Positions 18,860-27,608 of a stretch of 64,000 nucleotides of DNA are shown here, one piece after another. How positions within the stretch are numbered: position 1 is the first letter of the stretch; every line of letters starts with the position of its first letter. The notes beneath the pieces were generated by a model. The model was given only the letters and a program-made list of their open reading frames with translations. It searched no databases and was not told the DNA's origin. The translations under genes were made by a program, and so were the position numbers. The stretch comes from JAODBJ01 sp963782465 (GTDB lineage: Bacteria; Actinomycetota; Acidimicrobiia; IMCC26256; PALSA-610), in NCBI GenBank assembly GCA_963782465.1, contig CAWAJR010000003.1, positions 124,001-188,000 on the forward strand, in the 5' to 3' direction.

Positions 18860-20406
18860 CGCCCGCGCCGGCCACCGATCCGCAACCCGGCGCCGTCCGG
18901 CCCTCGTTCGAGGACTTCGTCGCGCTGGCGCGCGACTACACGGTCGTCCCGGTGTGGCGGGAAGTGCTCGCCGATCTCGAAACGCCGGTGTCGGCATTCC
19001 TGAAGCTCGTCGGCGACGGCGAAGGGTTCCTCCTCGAATCGGTCGAGCACGCGCAGCGCTGGGGGCGCTTCTCGTTCCTCGGCCGCGACCCGATGCGGAC
19101 CCTCGTCGTGCGGGGCCGGAACGTGGAGTGGTTGGGGGGCCCGGCGATCCCGGGCGTGCCCGGCGACGAGGGCGCCCTCGCGGCGCTCGAGGCGTTGCTC
19201 GAGCGTTACCGGGCACCCGAACTGGCGGAGCTCCCACCGTTCCACGGCGGGATCGTCGGCTGGCTCGGGTACGACACCGTGCGCGAGATCGAACGCCTTC
19301 CCGAACCACCACCGAACGACCAGGGTTTCGCCGACGCGGTGCTGTCGCTGGCCGGGCAGGTGGCCGCGTTCGACCATTACCGCCAGCGCCTCTACTTGAT
19401 CGAGAACGTCTACCCGGAGCCGGGCGCGTCCGACCCGCAGTTGGAGGCCGACTACGAACGGGCCGTCGCGCGCCTCGACGACGCCGTCGGCGAGCTCGGC
19501 AAGCCGGTGCCATACCTGCCGGCGGTGCCCCCGGGCGACGATCTTTCCGAACTTCCCGAGGTGCGGCGCAACTTCGGCTTCGACGCGTGGACGGCCGCCG
19601 TCGAAGCGGCCAGGGAGCACATCCTGGCCGGCGACATCTTCCAGGTGGTCCTCGCGCAGCGCTTCGACCTGGTCGACGCGGTCGACCCGTTCGCCGTGTA
19701 CCGCGTCCTGCGACTGGTGAACCCGTCGCCCTACATGTACTTCCTGCGCCACGCCGAGGCGACCATCGTCGGTTCGTCGCCCGAACCCATGGTGCAGTTG
19801 CGTGACGGGCGGGTGATCAGCCGGCCAATCGCAGGTACCCGCAAGCGGGGGCTCACCAGCGAAGCCGACGAGAAGATGGCCGCGGAGTTGTCGGAGCACC
19901 CGAAGGAACGGGCCGAGCACGTCATGCTCGTCGACCTCGCCCGCAACGACGTCGGGCGGGTCGTGCGGTTTGGTACCGAAAAGATGGACGAACTGATGAC
20001 GCTCGAGCGTTACAGCCACGTGATGCACCTCACCAGCCAGGTCTCCGGCGAACTCGCGCCCGGGAAATCCCCGGTTGACGTGCTCCGGGCGACGTTCCCC
20101 GCCGGGACGGTGAGCGGCGCGCCGAAGGTCCGGGCGATGGAGATCATCGACGAGCTCGAACCCACCCGGCGCGGCCCTTACGCGGGGGTCGTCGGTTACC
20201 TCGACTTCTCCGGCAATCTCGACACCGCGATCGCGATCCGCACGATGGTGTGGCGCGACGGGCAGGCGACCCTGCAGGCGGGGGCAGGCATCGTCGCCGA
20301 CTCCGATCCCGCCGACGAAGACCTCGAGTGCCGCAACAAGGCACGGGCGCTGCTCACGGCCGCCGCCGCGGCCCGCCGCCTCCTCGGCGACCCGGTCGGC
20401 TCGTGA
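18856..20406 (+). CDS. trpE: Anthranilate synthase component I
   Basis: Converts chorismate to anthranilate using ammonia from TrpG. A 516-residue protein; the N-terminal part (about 1-200) carries the regulatory LLES motif in FLLESVEHAQRWGR, where tryptophan feedback binds. The C-terminal chorismate-binding domain has RPIAGTRKRG, KERAEHVMLVDLARNDVGRV and FPAGTVSGAPKVRAMEII. The GTG start at 18856 overlaps the hisI stop (GTGA). No leader peptide or attenuator is possible at this junction; control is probably through feedback inhibition, which is inference. trpG is not in the window. Confidence 0.96.
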   Translation: MTPAPATDPQPGAVRPSFEDFVALARDYTVVPVWREVLADLETPVSAFLKLVGDGEGFLLESVEHAQRWGRFSFLGRDPMRTLVVRGRNVEWLGGPAIPGVPGDEGALAALEALLERYRAPELAELPPFHGGIVGWLGYDTVREIERLPEPPPNDQGFADAVLSLAGQVAAFDHYRQRLYLIENVYPEPGASDPQLEADYERAVARLDDAVGELGKPVPYLPAVPPGDDLSELPEVRRNFGFDAWTAAVEAAREHILAGDIFQVVLAQRFDLVDAVDPFAVYRVLRLVNPSPYMYFLRHAEATIVGSSPEPMVQLRDGRVISRPIAGTRKRGLTSEADEKMAAELSEHPKERAEHVMLVDLARNDVGRVVRFGTEKMDELMTLERYSHVMHLTSQVSGELAPGKSPVDVLRATFPAGTVSGAPKVRAMEIIDELEPTRRGPYAGVVGYLDFSGNLDTAIAIRTMVWRDGQATLQAGAGIVADSDPADEDLECRNKARALLTAAAAARRLLGDPVGS

Positions 20407-21305
20407 GCGGCACCTTCGCGTTCGTGCGCACCGGTTGCGGTGTCGTCTCGGTCGACGGCCCCGACGCGATCAGCTTCCTGCAGAGCCTCGTGTCGCAAGA
20501 CCTCGATCCGCTGGCCGACGGTGAGGGCGCCCGGTCGTTGTTGCTCCAACCGCAAGGGAAGCTCACCGCGATGTTCCGAGCGCTGCGCGTCGATGCAACG
20601 TCGATGCTGCTCGACACTGACGAGGGCTTCGGCCCGACGCTGGCCGAGGGGCTGAACCGCTTCAAGATCCGGGTCAAGGCCGACATCACGGATCGCAGCA
20701 ACGGCTGGGGCGTGCTCTCGGTACGCGGTGAGCGCGCGCCGCAGATCGTAGGCGACGCACTGCGGGCCGACGTACCCGGTAGCCAACACGCGCACGTCGC
20801 GGCCGGCGACCTTCGGGTCGTGCGCGCCGACTGGCCCGGTGTCGCCGGTGTCGACCTCATCGGCCCGCGCGATGCACTCGACGCGGCGGGCGCCGCGCTC
20901 GTTGCTGCGGGTTGCGACGCGGCCGGTGAGCACGAGTACGAACGGGCGCGGATCGAAGCGGGCGTGCCGCGTCAGGGTTTCGACGTCGACGAGCGCACCA
21001 TCCCGCAGGAGGCCGCGCTCGAGGTCGACGGGGTGAGCTTCACCAAAGGTTGTTTTCTGGGCCAGGAGCTGGTCTGCCGCATCGACACGCGCGGCCATGT
21101 GAACCGTGCGTTGCGCCGCCTCGACATCGACGGTCCCGCCGACCGGGGTGCCGTGGTGATCGCGGGCGACAAGGAGGTCGGCGTGGTCACGAGCGTGGCG
21201 CCGGTGGGCGACGATTCCGTCGCGCTCGCGATGCTGCGCCGTGAGGTGGAGCCCGGCGCAACCGTGTACGTCGACGGCGACCGCGCCCACGTACGCGCCC
21301 TCTGA
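20403..21305 (+). CDS. ygfZ: Folate-binding protein YgfZ (GcvT-like, Fe-S cluster protein maintenance)
   Basis: A 300-residue protein with the YgfZ signature K-G-C-F-x-G-Q-E (KGCFLGQELVCRID), whose cysteine is required in E. coli YgfZ for repair or assembly of certain Fe-S enzymes, and the GcvT-like fold with QSLVSQDLDPL and LLLQPQGKL at the N-terminus. Starts GTG at 20403 overlapping the trpE stop. It is the last gene of hisI-trpE-ygfZ; a 37-bp perfect inverted repeat follows directly. The functional link to tryptophan synthesis is unclear. Confidence 0.92.
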   Translation: MSGTFAFVRTGCGVVSVDGPDAISFLQSLVSQDLDPLADGEGARSLLLQPQGKLTAMFRALRVDATSMLLDTDEGFGPTLAEGLNRFKIRVKADITDRSNGWGVLSVRGERAPQIVGDALRADVPGSQHAHVAAGDLRVVRADWPGVAGVDLIGPRDALDAAGAALVAAGCDAAGEHEYERARIEAGVPRQGFDVDERTIPQEAALEVDGVSFTKGCFLGQELVCRIDTRGHVNRALRRLDIDGPADRGAVVIAGDKEVGVVTSVAPVGDDSVALAMLRREVEPGATVYVDGDRAHVRAL

Positions 21306-21308
21306 CAG

Positions 21309-21345
21309 GCGTCGATAGCTATCGCTATGCGATAGCTATCGACGC
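21309..21345. terminator. Perfect 17-bp inverted repeat with 3-base loop between convergent genes
   Basis: Arms 21309-21325 and 21329-21345 are exact reverse complements around TAT. Each arm contains the self-complementary 12-mer CGATAGCTATCG, so the site holds a palindrome within a palindrome. It fills most of the 46-bp gap between ygfZ and the kinase gene, which converge. It lacks a U-tract and is unusually AT-rich for this chromosome. A bidirectional terminator is the simplest reading; a protein-binding site is possible. Confidence 0.6.
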
Positions 21346-21351
21346 ACGTGG

Positions 21352-22833
21352 TCAACGGCGGGCCGGGACCCGCACGACGAAGCGCGCCCCGCCCGTGGCG
21401 GTCGCTTCGACGGTCGCGTCGCCGCCCATCGCCTGCGCCAGTTCGTGCACGATGGCGAGCCCCAGACCGGTCCCGACGGCGCGGCCGGCCGAGCCCCGGC
21501 CGGTGTAGAGCCGCTCGAACACGCGGGGGAGATCGGCGGGCGGGACCCCCGGGCCGTCGTCGGACACCGCGAGCAACACGTTCGCCTCGTCGTGTGCCAC
21601 CACGACGTCGACCCGGCTGGTCGCGTACTTCAAGGCGTTCTCGACGAGGTTCGCGACGATCTGCGCGAGCCGCTCGGGGTCGAGGTCGGCGTCGATCACG
21701 GCGTCGCGGTGGATCGCGAGCGCGACGCCCATGTCGGCGGCGGCCGGCCCGAAGGCATCCGCGGCATCGCTCACCACCTCGGCCGCGTCACACGGCCGGG
21801 GCCGTAACGAGAACTGGTGGGAGTCGAGCCTCGACAGGTCGAGCAGGTCGCGCACCAGGCGTTCGAGCCGGCGGGCTTCGGCGGTGATGACCGATGCGGC
21901 GCGCTTGCGCGCTTCGGGGTCGCTGTCGTCGAGCGTTCCGTCGCCGAGCGCCTCGGCGTAGCCGCGGATCGACGTGAGCGGGGTTCGCAGGTCGTGGCTG
22001 ATGCTCAGCAGGAACGCCCGCTCCGAACCGCGTGCGTGTTCCAATTGCGAGGCCATCGCGTTCAGGGTCGTCGCCAACGACGCCACCTCGTCGTCGGCAC
22101 CGCTCGGCAGCGACGCACACGCCGAGAGATCGCCGGCCGCGAGGCGCCGCGCGGTCGTCTGCATCTCGCGCACCGGCCGCGTCATCCGGCGCGCCAGCCA
22201 GAACGCGATGGCGGCGGCAACCAGGACAGTCGCGGCCGCCGCGACCAGGAAGATCGGACCGGCTCGCCCGACGACGTTCGTCTTCATCTGCGCGGTGAGG
22301 ATCACGACGGGCTGGCCGAGCACCGCGGTCTGGGTCGTGAACAGGTCGACCGGCCGGGCGACGAAGACGGTCGAGCCGACCGAACCCGACACCGACGCGC
22401 CCGCCGCGAGGGCGTCGGGGTGCAGCAGGTCGACGTGCGCGGCGAGCGGAGCGGGAAGCTCGTAGGCCTGGGCGGTCTCGTTCGCGCGGATGAACGACCG
22501 CAGCAGCGTGTCGTTCCCGCTCCGGATCGTGCCGTCCTGCACGAACACCGCACTCGCGCCGCTCGAACGGAGCGCGGCGCCGATCGTTGCCACGGCCCGC
22601 ACCCGTGGCCTCGCGACGGTCGAACCCTGCGCGTCGAGCGCGACGGCACGCTTGATCGACGTGATCGTGCTCTGCACGGCGTCGAAGCGCTTTTCCAGAT
22701 CGGAGATCGCGTTCTGCTTCGCCGTGGTTCGCACCAACAGGTATGTCGTGGCCCCGGCGACCGCGAGCACGCCGAACGCGAGCGCGATGAACGCGACGAC
22801 GATCCGGGTGCGCAGGCTGCGGCGCGTGCTCAA
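21352..22833 (-). CDS. Sensor histidine kinase (two transmembrane segments, HAMP, HisKA, HATPase)
   Basis: A 493-residue inner-membrane kinase. Order: TM1 about 11-33, an extracytoplasmic sensor loop of about 155 residues, TM2 about 191-213, HAMP (RRMTRPVREM), HisKA with phospho-acceptor His280 in LLSISHDLRTPLTSIRGYAEAL, then HATPase with N-box LVENALKYA, G1 DDGPGVPP and G2 GTGLGLAIVHELAQAMGG. It follows the response regulator gene by 4 bp and is surely its partner. Layout is like actinobacterial PhoR/SenX3 or MprB kinases; the signal cannot be read from sequence. Confidence 0.93.
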   Translation of the reverse strand: MSTRRSLRTRIVVAFIALAFGVLAVAGATTYLLVRTTAKQNAISDLEKRFDAVQSTITSIKRAVALDAQGSTVARPRVRAVATIGAALRSSGASAVFVQDGTIRSGNDTLLRSFIRANETAQAYELPAPLAAHVDLLHPDALAAGASVSGSVGSTVFVARPVDLFTTQTAVLGQPVVILTAQMKTNVVGRAGPIFLVAAAATVLVAAAIAFWLARRMTRPVREMQTTARRLAAGDLSACASLPSGADDEVASLATTLNAMASQLEHARGSERAFLLSISHDLRTPLTSIRGYAEALGDGTLDDSDPEARKRAASVITAEARRLERLVRDLLDLSRLDSHQFSLRPRPCDAAEVVSDAADAFGPAAADMGVALAIHRDAVIDADLDPERLAQIVANLVENALKYATSRVDVVVAHDEANVLLAVSDDGPGVPPADLPRVFERLYTGRGSAGRAVGTGLGLAIVHELAQAMGGDATVEATATGGARFVVRVPARR

Positions 22834-22837
22834 CGCT

Positions 22838-23515
22838 TCAGCGTTTCACGTCGAGCCGGTAACCGACGCCCCGCACGGTCGAGATCTTCAGCTGGTCACC
22901 GACCTTCTTGCGGACCTGCGCGATGTGCACATCGACCGTTCGCGCGTCGCCGAACCAGTCGTACCCCCAGACCCCGTCGAGGATCTGCTGGCGGCTCAAC
23001 GCGAGCCCGGCGCGTTCGGCGAGGAACCGCAGGAGATCGAACTCTTTCGTGGTGAACGGCACCGGCTCCCCGTTCACGACGACTTCGCGCCGGCCGATGT
23101 CGACGGTGACGCCGCCGGCCTGCACGACCTCGTTGCCGCCGCCCGTCCCGTCGGAGCGGCGCAGGACGGCCTTCACCCGGGCGACGAGCTCGGTGGGCGA
23201 GAAGGGCTTCGTCACGTAGTCGTCGGCGCCCAGCTCGAGGCCGAGGACCCGGTCGATCTCGCCGTCGCGCGCGGTCAGGAAGATCACCGGTACCTGCGAG
23301 TTCTGGCGCAGCCGGCGGCACACCTCGAGGCCGTCGATGTCGGGCAGGCCGACGTCGAGCACGACGAGCCGGGGCCGGTACTCGCTGATTGCGGCGAGGG
23401 CCCCGTTCCCGGTGGCGGCCTTCTGGACCCGGAAACCCTCCCGCTCGAGGTAGAGCTCGACGAGGTCCGCGATGTTCGGCTCGTCGTCGACGACGACCAC
23501 AGTGCCGCGTTCCAT
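22838..23515 (-). CDS. OmpR/PhoB-family response regulator
   Basis: A 225-residue regulator. The receiver domain has the acidic pair DDE near residue 10, phospho-acceptor Asp54 in VVLDVGLPDIDG, Thr in IFLTA and Lys in YVTKPFSPTEL. The C-terminal winged helix has FTTKEFDLLRFLAERAG and the recognition-helix/wing region RTVDVHIAQVRKKVG...VRGVGYRLD. ATG 23515 gives the standard MERGTVVVVDDE start; ATGs at 23521-23526 just upstream would add two or three residues. Three 11-bp-spaced repeats lie 35-61 bp upstream, as expected for an autoregulated PhoP/RegX3-like protein. Closest functional assignment (phosphate response) is inference. Confidence 0.93.
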   Translation of the reverse strand: MERGTVVVVDDEPNIADLVELYLEREGFRVQKAATGNGALAAISEYRPRLVVLDVGLPDIDGLEVCRRLRQNSQVPVIFLTARDGEIDRVLGLELGADDYVTKPFSPTELVARVKAVLRRSDGTGGGNEVVQAGGVTVDIGRREVVVNGEPVPFTTKEFDLLRFLAERAGLALSRQQILDGVWGYDWFGDARTVDVHIAQVRKKVGDQLKISTVRGVGYRLDVKR

Positions 23516-23549
23516 GGGCATCATCGTCGCAGGCGCGCGACCGGCAATC

Positions 23550-23576
23550 GTGAGCAATGTGTGAGGGGACGGTAAA
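23550..23576 (-). promoter_or_regulatory. Three 11-bp-spaced direct repeats upstream of the response regulator (PHO-box-like)
   Basis: On the minus strand, reading toward the gene, TTTAC, CTCAC and CTCAC occur at 23576-23572, 23565-23561 and 23554-23550, exactly 11 bp apart. PhoP/RegX3-type regulators of actinobacteria bind 11-bp direct repeats of the form GTTCACC. The position, 35-61 bp before the start codon, fits an operator in the promoter. Confidence 0.45.
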
Positions 23577-23606
23577 GCCGCCGCGGCCGGTGAACCGCTT
23601 CGTACG

Positions 23607-24785
23607 CTACGCGTCCAGCTGGTTCGTGCGGGCGACCTCGCCGATCCAGTGCCCGCTCGGCTTCACGGTACGGACCTGCGTGGCCCGGTCGACGGCCACG
23701 ATCCCGAACTGCGGCCCGTACCCGAGTGCCCATTCGAAGTTGTCGAGCAACGACCAGTAGCAGTACCCGCGGACGTCGAGCCCGTCGTCGATGCAACGCG
23801 CCAGCCCGACCAGCGAGTCGCGTACGAACTCGATGCGCTGCGCGTCGTCGGTGGTCCCGATCCCGTTCTCGGTGACGTACACCGGCACGTCGGCGACGTC
23901 GACCGCGTACCGCACCGCGACCTCCAACGCCTGCGGCCAGTACTCGTAGCCCATCGACTCGACCAGGCGCACCCCTTCCTCGGGGCCGAGCGGGAGGCCG
24001 TCGGCGCCGAGGCGGGTGCGTGAGTAGGCCTGCACACCGACGTAGTCGTCGCCCCGTGACGCTTCGAGGAACTGGCCCTCGTGCATCGCCCGGATGTTGG
24101 CGAGCATCGCTTCGGAACCCTCCGGCGCCCACCAGTCGCCCATCGACAGGGTCTGGCCCACCGGGAACTCGCCGGGGCCGCCCTTCAGAACGTCGAACGC
24201 CTTGCGGTGCGCCGCGATCAGATGCCGGTTCACGGTCCCGAACTCGTCGAAGTCCTGATGGCCGGGTGCGAACTCGCCGACCATGTAACCCATCAACGAC
24301 ACGATGTTGGGCTCGTTGATCGTGCAGGCGATCCCGATGCCGGCGCCGAGCCGGTCGACGGTGCGCTCGCAGAAACGGGCGAAACGATCGGCCACTTCGG
24401 GGGCGAGCCAACCGCCGCGGGCGGCGAGCCAGCGCGGCGTCGTGAAGTGATGGAAGGTCACGATCGCGACGAGGTCGCGTTCCTGGCACGCGTCGAGCAT
24501 CCGCGCGTAGTGGTCGAGGGCCGCGTTCGAGAACTCGCCGTCTTCGGGTTCGATCCGTGACCATTCGAGCGAGAAGCGATAGGCACCGAACCCGAGGTTC
24601 TTGAGCAGGGTGAGGTCGGCCGGGTACCGCCAGAAGTGGTCGCAGGCGTCGCCCGACGGCTCCCGGCAGCGGGTCCCTTCGGCGTGTTCCCACTCCCACC
24701 AGTCGTTGTTCCAGTTGCCCCCCTCCACCTGGTGCGCGGCCGTCGCGGTACCCCACAGGAACCCGTCCGGGAAGGTGATCGTCAC
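23607..24785 (-). CDS. Beta-glucosidase-type glycoside hydrolase, family GH1
   Basis: A retaining beta-glycosidase of 392 residues. The acid/base Glu158 is in ACTINEPN and the nucleophile Glu306 in YVTENGIGT. FLWGTATAAHQVEGG at the N-terminus, FSLEWSRIEP and YCYWSLLDNFEW are GH1 signatures. No signal peptide, so it acts inside the cell on imported disaccharides or glycosides; precise sugar unknown. It is slightly shorter than typical GH1 (440-480), but core motifs are complete. GTG 24785 follows TAGTCT (24794-24799, minus strand) by 8 bp, divergent from trpC. Confidence 0.93.
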   Translation of the reverse strand: MTITFPDGFLWGTATAAHQVEGGNWNNDWWEWEHAEGTRCREPSGDACDHFWRYPADLTLLKNLGFGAYRFSLEWSRIEPEDGEFSNAALDHYARMLDACQERDLVAIVTFHHFTTPRWLAARGGWLAPEVADRFARFCERTVDRLGAGIGIACTINEPNIVSLMGYMVGEFAPGHQDFDEFGTVNRHLIAAHRKAFDVLKGGPGEFPVGQTLSMGDWWAPEGSEAMLANIRAMHEGQFLEASRGDDYVGVQAYSRTRLGADGLPLGPEEGVRLVESMGYEYWPQALEVAVRYAVDVADVPVYVTENGIGTTDDAQRIEFVRDSLVGLARCIDDGLDVRGYCYWSLLDNFEWALGYGPQFGIVAVDRATQVRTVKPSGHWIGEVARTNQLDA

Positions 24786-24793
24786 GGCGGGGG

Positions 24794-24814
24794 AGACTAC
24801 GGTCCCGGTACCCT
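24794..24814. promoter_or_regulatory. Divergent leaderless-type -10 boxes for the GH1 gene and trpC
   Basis: Minus strand TAGTCT (24794-24799) ends 8 bp before the GH1 GTG at 24785. Plus strand TACCCT (24809-24814) ends 9 bp before the trpC GTG at 24824. The entire gap is 38 bp, too short for trp attenuation. Confidence 0.5.
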
Positions 24815-24823
24815 GGCGCGCCT

Positions 24824-25636
24824 GTGAGCGTGCTCGACGACATCCTCGCCACCAAACACGACGAGGTCACGCTCCTGCACCAACCGGCGACGCGCCGGGC
24901 CATTGAACACGCCGCGCTCGCCGCGCCGCCACCGCGCGACTTCGCCGGCGGGTTGCGCCGCGCCGACGGCAAACTCGCGGTGATCGCCGAGATCAAACGG
25001 AAGTCGCCCTCGAAGGGCGACCTCGCCCCCGACCTCGACCCCGGTGTCACCGCCAAGGCGTACGAGTCGGGCGGCGCGACCGCGCTCTCGGTGCTCACCG
25101 ACCGCCCGTTCTTCGGTGGATCGATCGACGATCTGCGCGCCGCGCGCGACGCGACGCCGCTGCCCGCGCTCCGCAAAGACTTCACGATCGCCGAGATCCA
25201 GTGCTACGAGGCGCGCGCCGTCGGCGCCGACGCGCTCCTCCTGATCGTCGCCGCGTTCGCCGACGACGCGTACCTCCGCGACCTGCACGACCTGGCGCGC
25301 GACCTCGGGCTCGCCGTCCTCGTCGAGACCCACGACGACGTCGAACTCGACCGCGCCCTCGCGATCGGCGCGTCGATCGTCGGCGTGAACAACCGCAGCC
25401 TGCACACCTTCGCCGAAGACGTCGGGGTGGCGGAGTCGCTCGCCTCGCGGCTGCCCGCCGGCGTGATCGCGGTGGCCGAGAGCGCGATCCGGGCGCCGGA
25501 AGACGCGCGCCGGTGCGCCGATGCCGGGTTCGATGCGGTCCTGGTCGGCGAAGCACTCGTGCGCGCGGCCGACCCGACCGTGCTGTTGCGATCGTTCGTT
25601 TCGAACCCGGTGACAAAGAGGGGGGCACCCACATGA
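24824..25636 (+). CDS. trpC: Indole-3-glycerol-phosphate synthase
   Basis: TIM-barrel enzyme of 270 residues closing the indole ring. AEIKRKSPSKGDL carries the catalytic lysines, FFGGSIDDL and LRKDFTIAEIQ follow, and GVNNRSLHTF and VAESAIRAPEDARR form the phosphate site. The GTG start at 24824 follows TACCCT. It is the first gene of a trpC-trpB2-trpF unit and overlaps the next gene by ATGA. Monofunctional, not fused to TrpF. Confidence 0.97.
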   Translation: MSVLDDILATKHDEVTLLHQPATRRAIEHAALAAPPPRDFAGGLRRADGKLAVIAEIKRKSPSKGDLAPDLDPGVTAKAYESGGATALSVLTDRPFFGGSIDDLRAARDATPLPALRKDFTIAEIQCYEARAVGADALLLIVAAFADDAYLRDLHDLARDLGLAVLVETHDDVELDRALAIGASIVGVNNRSLHTFAEDVGVAESLASRLPAGVIAVAESAIRAPEDARRCADAGFDAVLVGEALVRAADPTVLLRSFVSNPVTKRGAPT

Positions 25637-26886
25637 CGAGGTTCCAACTCGCCGAAGACCGTCTGCCGACCGCGTGGTACAACGCGCTGCCCGACCTTCC
25701 CGAACCGCTGCAACCCCCGTTGCACCCGGGCACGAAGGAGCCGGCCGGCCCGGCCGACCTCGCGCCGCTGTTCCCGATGCCGCTCATCGAACAGGAGATG
25801 ACGGCGGCGCCGTGGGTCGACGTCCCGGGTGCCGTCCTCGACATCCTCCGGCTGTGGCGCCCGACACCGCTGGTCCGCGCCGAACGGCTGGAACGCGCGC
25901 TCGGCACCCCGGCGCGCATCTACTACAAGGACGAGTCGGTCTCACCGGCCGGTTCGCACAAACCGAACACCGCGGTCGCGCAGGCGTACTACAACGCGCA
26001 GGACGGCACGAAGCGGCTGAGCACCGAGACCGGTGCCGGCCAATGGGGTTCCGCCCTCGCGTTCGCGTGTTCGCAGTTCGACCTCGAGTGCAAGGTCTAC
26101 ATGGTGCGGGCTTCGTACGAGCAGAAGCCGTACCGGCGCGTGTTGATGGAAACGTGGGGCGCGAGTGTCGTGCCGTCGCCGGTCGACGACCCGACCCATC
26201 CCGGTTCGCTCGGCAGCGCGATTTCCGACGCCGTGCGCGACGCCGCGACGCGCGACGACACGCACTACTCGCTCGGCTCGGTGCTCAACCACGTGCTGCT
26301 GCACCAGACCGTGATCGGTCTCGAAGCGAAGGAGCAGCTCGCGCTGGCCGGTGAGGCTCGCCCCGACGTGGTCGTCGGTTCGTGCGGCGGCGGTTCGAAC
26401 CTCGGTGGGATCGCGTTGCCGTTCATGACCGACCCCGCGGTCCGGCTGCTCGCCGTGGAACCTTCCTCGTGCCCGACGCTCACCGGCGGCACGTTCGAAT
26501 ACGACTTCGGCGACACCGCGGGCATGACGCCGTTGCTGCCGATGTTCACCCTCGGCCACGACTTCGTGCCGCCGTCGATCCACGCCGGTGGCCTTCGGTA
26601 CCACGGCGATTCGCCCGTGATCTCGTTGCTGGTGAAGCACGGGCGCATGGAGGCCGTCGCCTACCCGCAGGGCAAGACGTTCGAGGCCGCGGTGCAGTTC
26701 GCGCGTACCGAAGGCAAGATCCCCGCGCCCGAGACCGGCCACGCGATCAGAGGGGCGATCGACGAGGCGTTGGCGGCGAAGGAAGCGGGGGAGGAGCGCG
26801 TGATCCTGTTCAACTACTCGGGCCACGGGTTCCTCGACCTCTCCGCCTACGACGACTTCAACCACGGCCGCCTCGTCGACGGCTGA
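25633..26886 (+). CDS. trpB2: TrpB2-type tryptophan synthase beta subunit
   Basis: PLP-dependent beta-replacement enzyme of 417 residues. The Schiff-base lysine is in SPAGSHKPNTAVAQAYY, followed by STETGAGQWGSALAFACS and the phosphate-binding GSCGGGSNLGG. The N-terminal RPTPLVRAERLER, the extended insertion around SYEQKPYRRVLMETWGA and the motif GLRYHGDSP belong to the TrpB2 group (COG1350), distinct from the TrpA-partnered TrpB1 encoded at 28296. Known TrpB2 enzymes often act without TrpA as stand-alone indole-using synthases, and one archaeal form prefers phosphoserine. Start ATG overlaps the trpC stop. Presence of both types suggests indole salvage or a backup; that is inference. Confidence 0.92.
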   Translation: MTRFQLAEDRLPTAWYNALPDLPEPLQPPLHPGTKEPAGPADLAPLFPMPLIEQEMTAAPWVDVPGAVLDILRLWRPTPLVRAERLERALGTPARIYYKDESVSPAGSHKPNTAVAQAYYNAQDGTKRLSTETGAGQWGSALAFACSQFDLECKVYMVRASYEQKPYRRVLMETWGASVVPSPVDDPTHPGSLGSAISDAVRDAATRDDTHYSLGSVLNHVLLHQTVIGLEAKEQLALAGEARPDVVVGSCGGGSNLGGIALPFMTDPAVRLLAVEPSSCPTLTGGTFEYDFGDTAGMTPLLPMFTLGHDFVPPSIHAGGLRYHGDSPVISLLVKHGRMEAVAYPQGKTFEAAVQFARTEGKIPAPETGHAIRGAIDEALAAKEAGEERVILFNYSGHGFLDLSAYDDFNHGRLVDG

Positions 26887-26901
26887 GCCGGGTACCGCCT
26901 C

Positions 26902-27600
26902 GTGTTCATCAAGATCTGTGGGAACACCACCGAAGAGGACGCGTTGCTCGCCACCGCGCTCGGCGCGGACGCGGTCGGGTTCATCTTCGCCCCGAGCCGG
27001 CGCCAGGTCCGTCCCGACGACGTGCGCTCCATCGTGAAGCGGCTGCCGCACGAGATCACGACGGTCGGTGTGTTCGTGAACGAGCGGCCGGAGACCGTCG
27101 TCGAGGTCGCGAGCACCGTCGGGTTGCACGGGGTGCAGCTGTCGGGTCGGGAACCGTTGTCGGAGGTGCGCTGGATCCGTGAACGCCTCCCGTTCGTCAT
27201 CCAAGGTTTCACTGCCGGCGACCCGGCGCTCGCCGCCGTCGCGAACGGCCCCGCCGACGTGGTGCTCATCGACTCACCGAACCCCGGGTCGGGCCAGGTC
27301 TTCGACTGGCGGCTCGCCGAGGGCGCGCCCGGCGGCGTGCGGTTGTTGCTCGCGGGTGGCCTGAACGCCGACAACGTCGCCGACGCCATCCGACTCGTAC
27401 GCCCGTGGGGGGTCGACGTCGCCACCGGCGTCGAGGCGGCGCCCGGTCGCAAGGACCCACGGAAGCTGCGCCGGTTCATCGAAGCCGCCCGCGGCGGCGG
27501 CGAGGCGCTCGACGAACCGGTCGGCGAAGCGGTGGGCGAAGGGGCAGGCGAGCCCGGCGCGGCGGCCGCCCCCTACGACTGGCAGGCCGACCTTCCCTGA
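26902..27600 (+). CDS. trpF: Phosphoribosylanthranilate isomerase with low-complexity C-terminal extension
   Basis: TIM-barrel isomerase of tryptophan synthesis. KICGNTTEEDA holds the catalytic cysteine, GFIFAPSRRQV and VGVFVN follow, the catalytic aspartate is in VVLIDSPNPGSG, and LAGGLNADNV binds phosphate. The conserved barrel ends near residue 200 with FIEAARG. A further tail of about 32 residues, rich in Gly, Glu and Ala (EPVGEAVGEGAGE), ends in YDWQADLP. GTG start 15 bp after the trpB2 stop. Having a dedicated TrpF argues that the HisA here need not be a dual-function PriA. Confidence 0.94.
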   Translation: MFIKICGNTTEEDALLATALGADAVGFIFAPSRRQVRPDDVRSIVKRLPHEITTVGVFVNERPETVVEVASTVGLHGVQLSGREPLSEVRWIRERLPFVIQGFTAGDPALAAVANGPADVVLIDSPNPGSGQVFDWRLAEGAPGGVRLLLAGGLNADNVADAIRLVRPWGVDVATGVEAAPGRKDPRKLRRFIEAARGGGEALDEPVGEAVGEGAGEPGAAAAPYDWQADLP

Positions 27601-27608
27601 CCGGTTTC

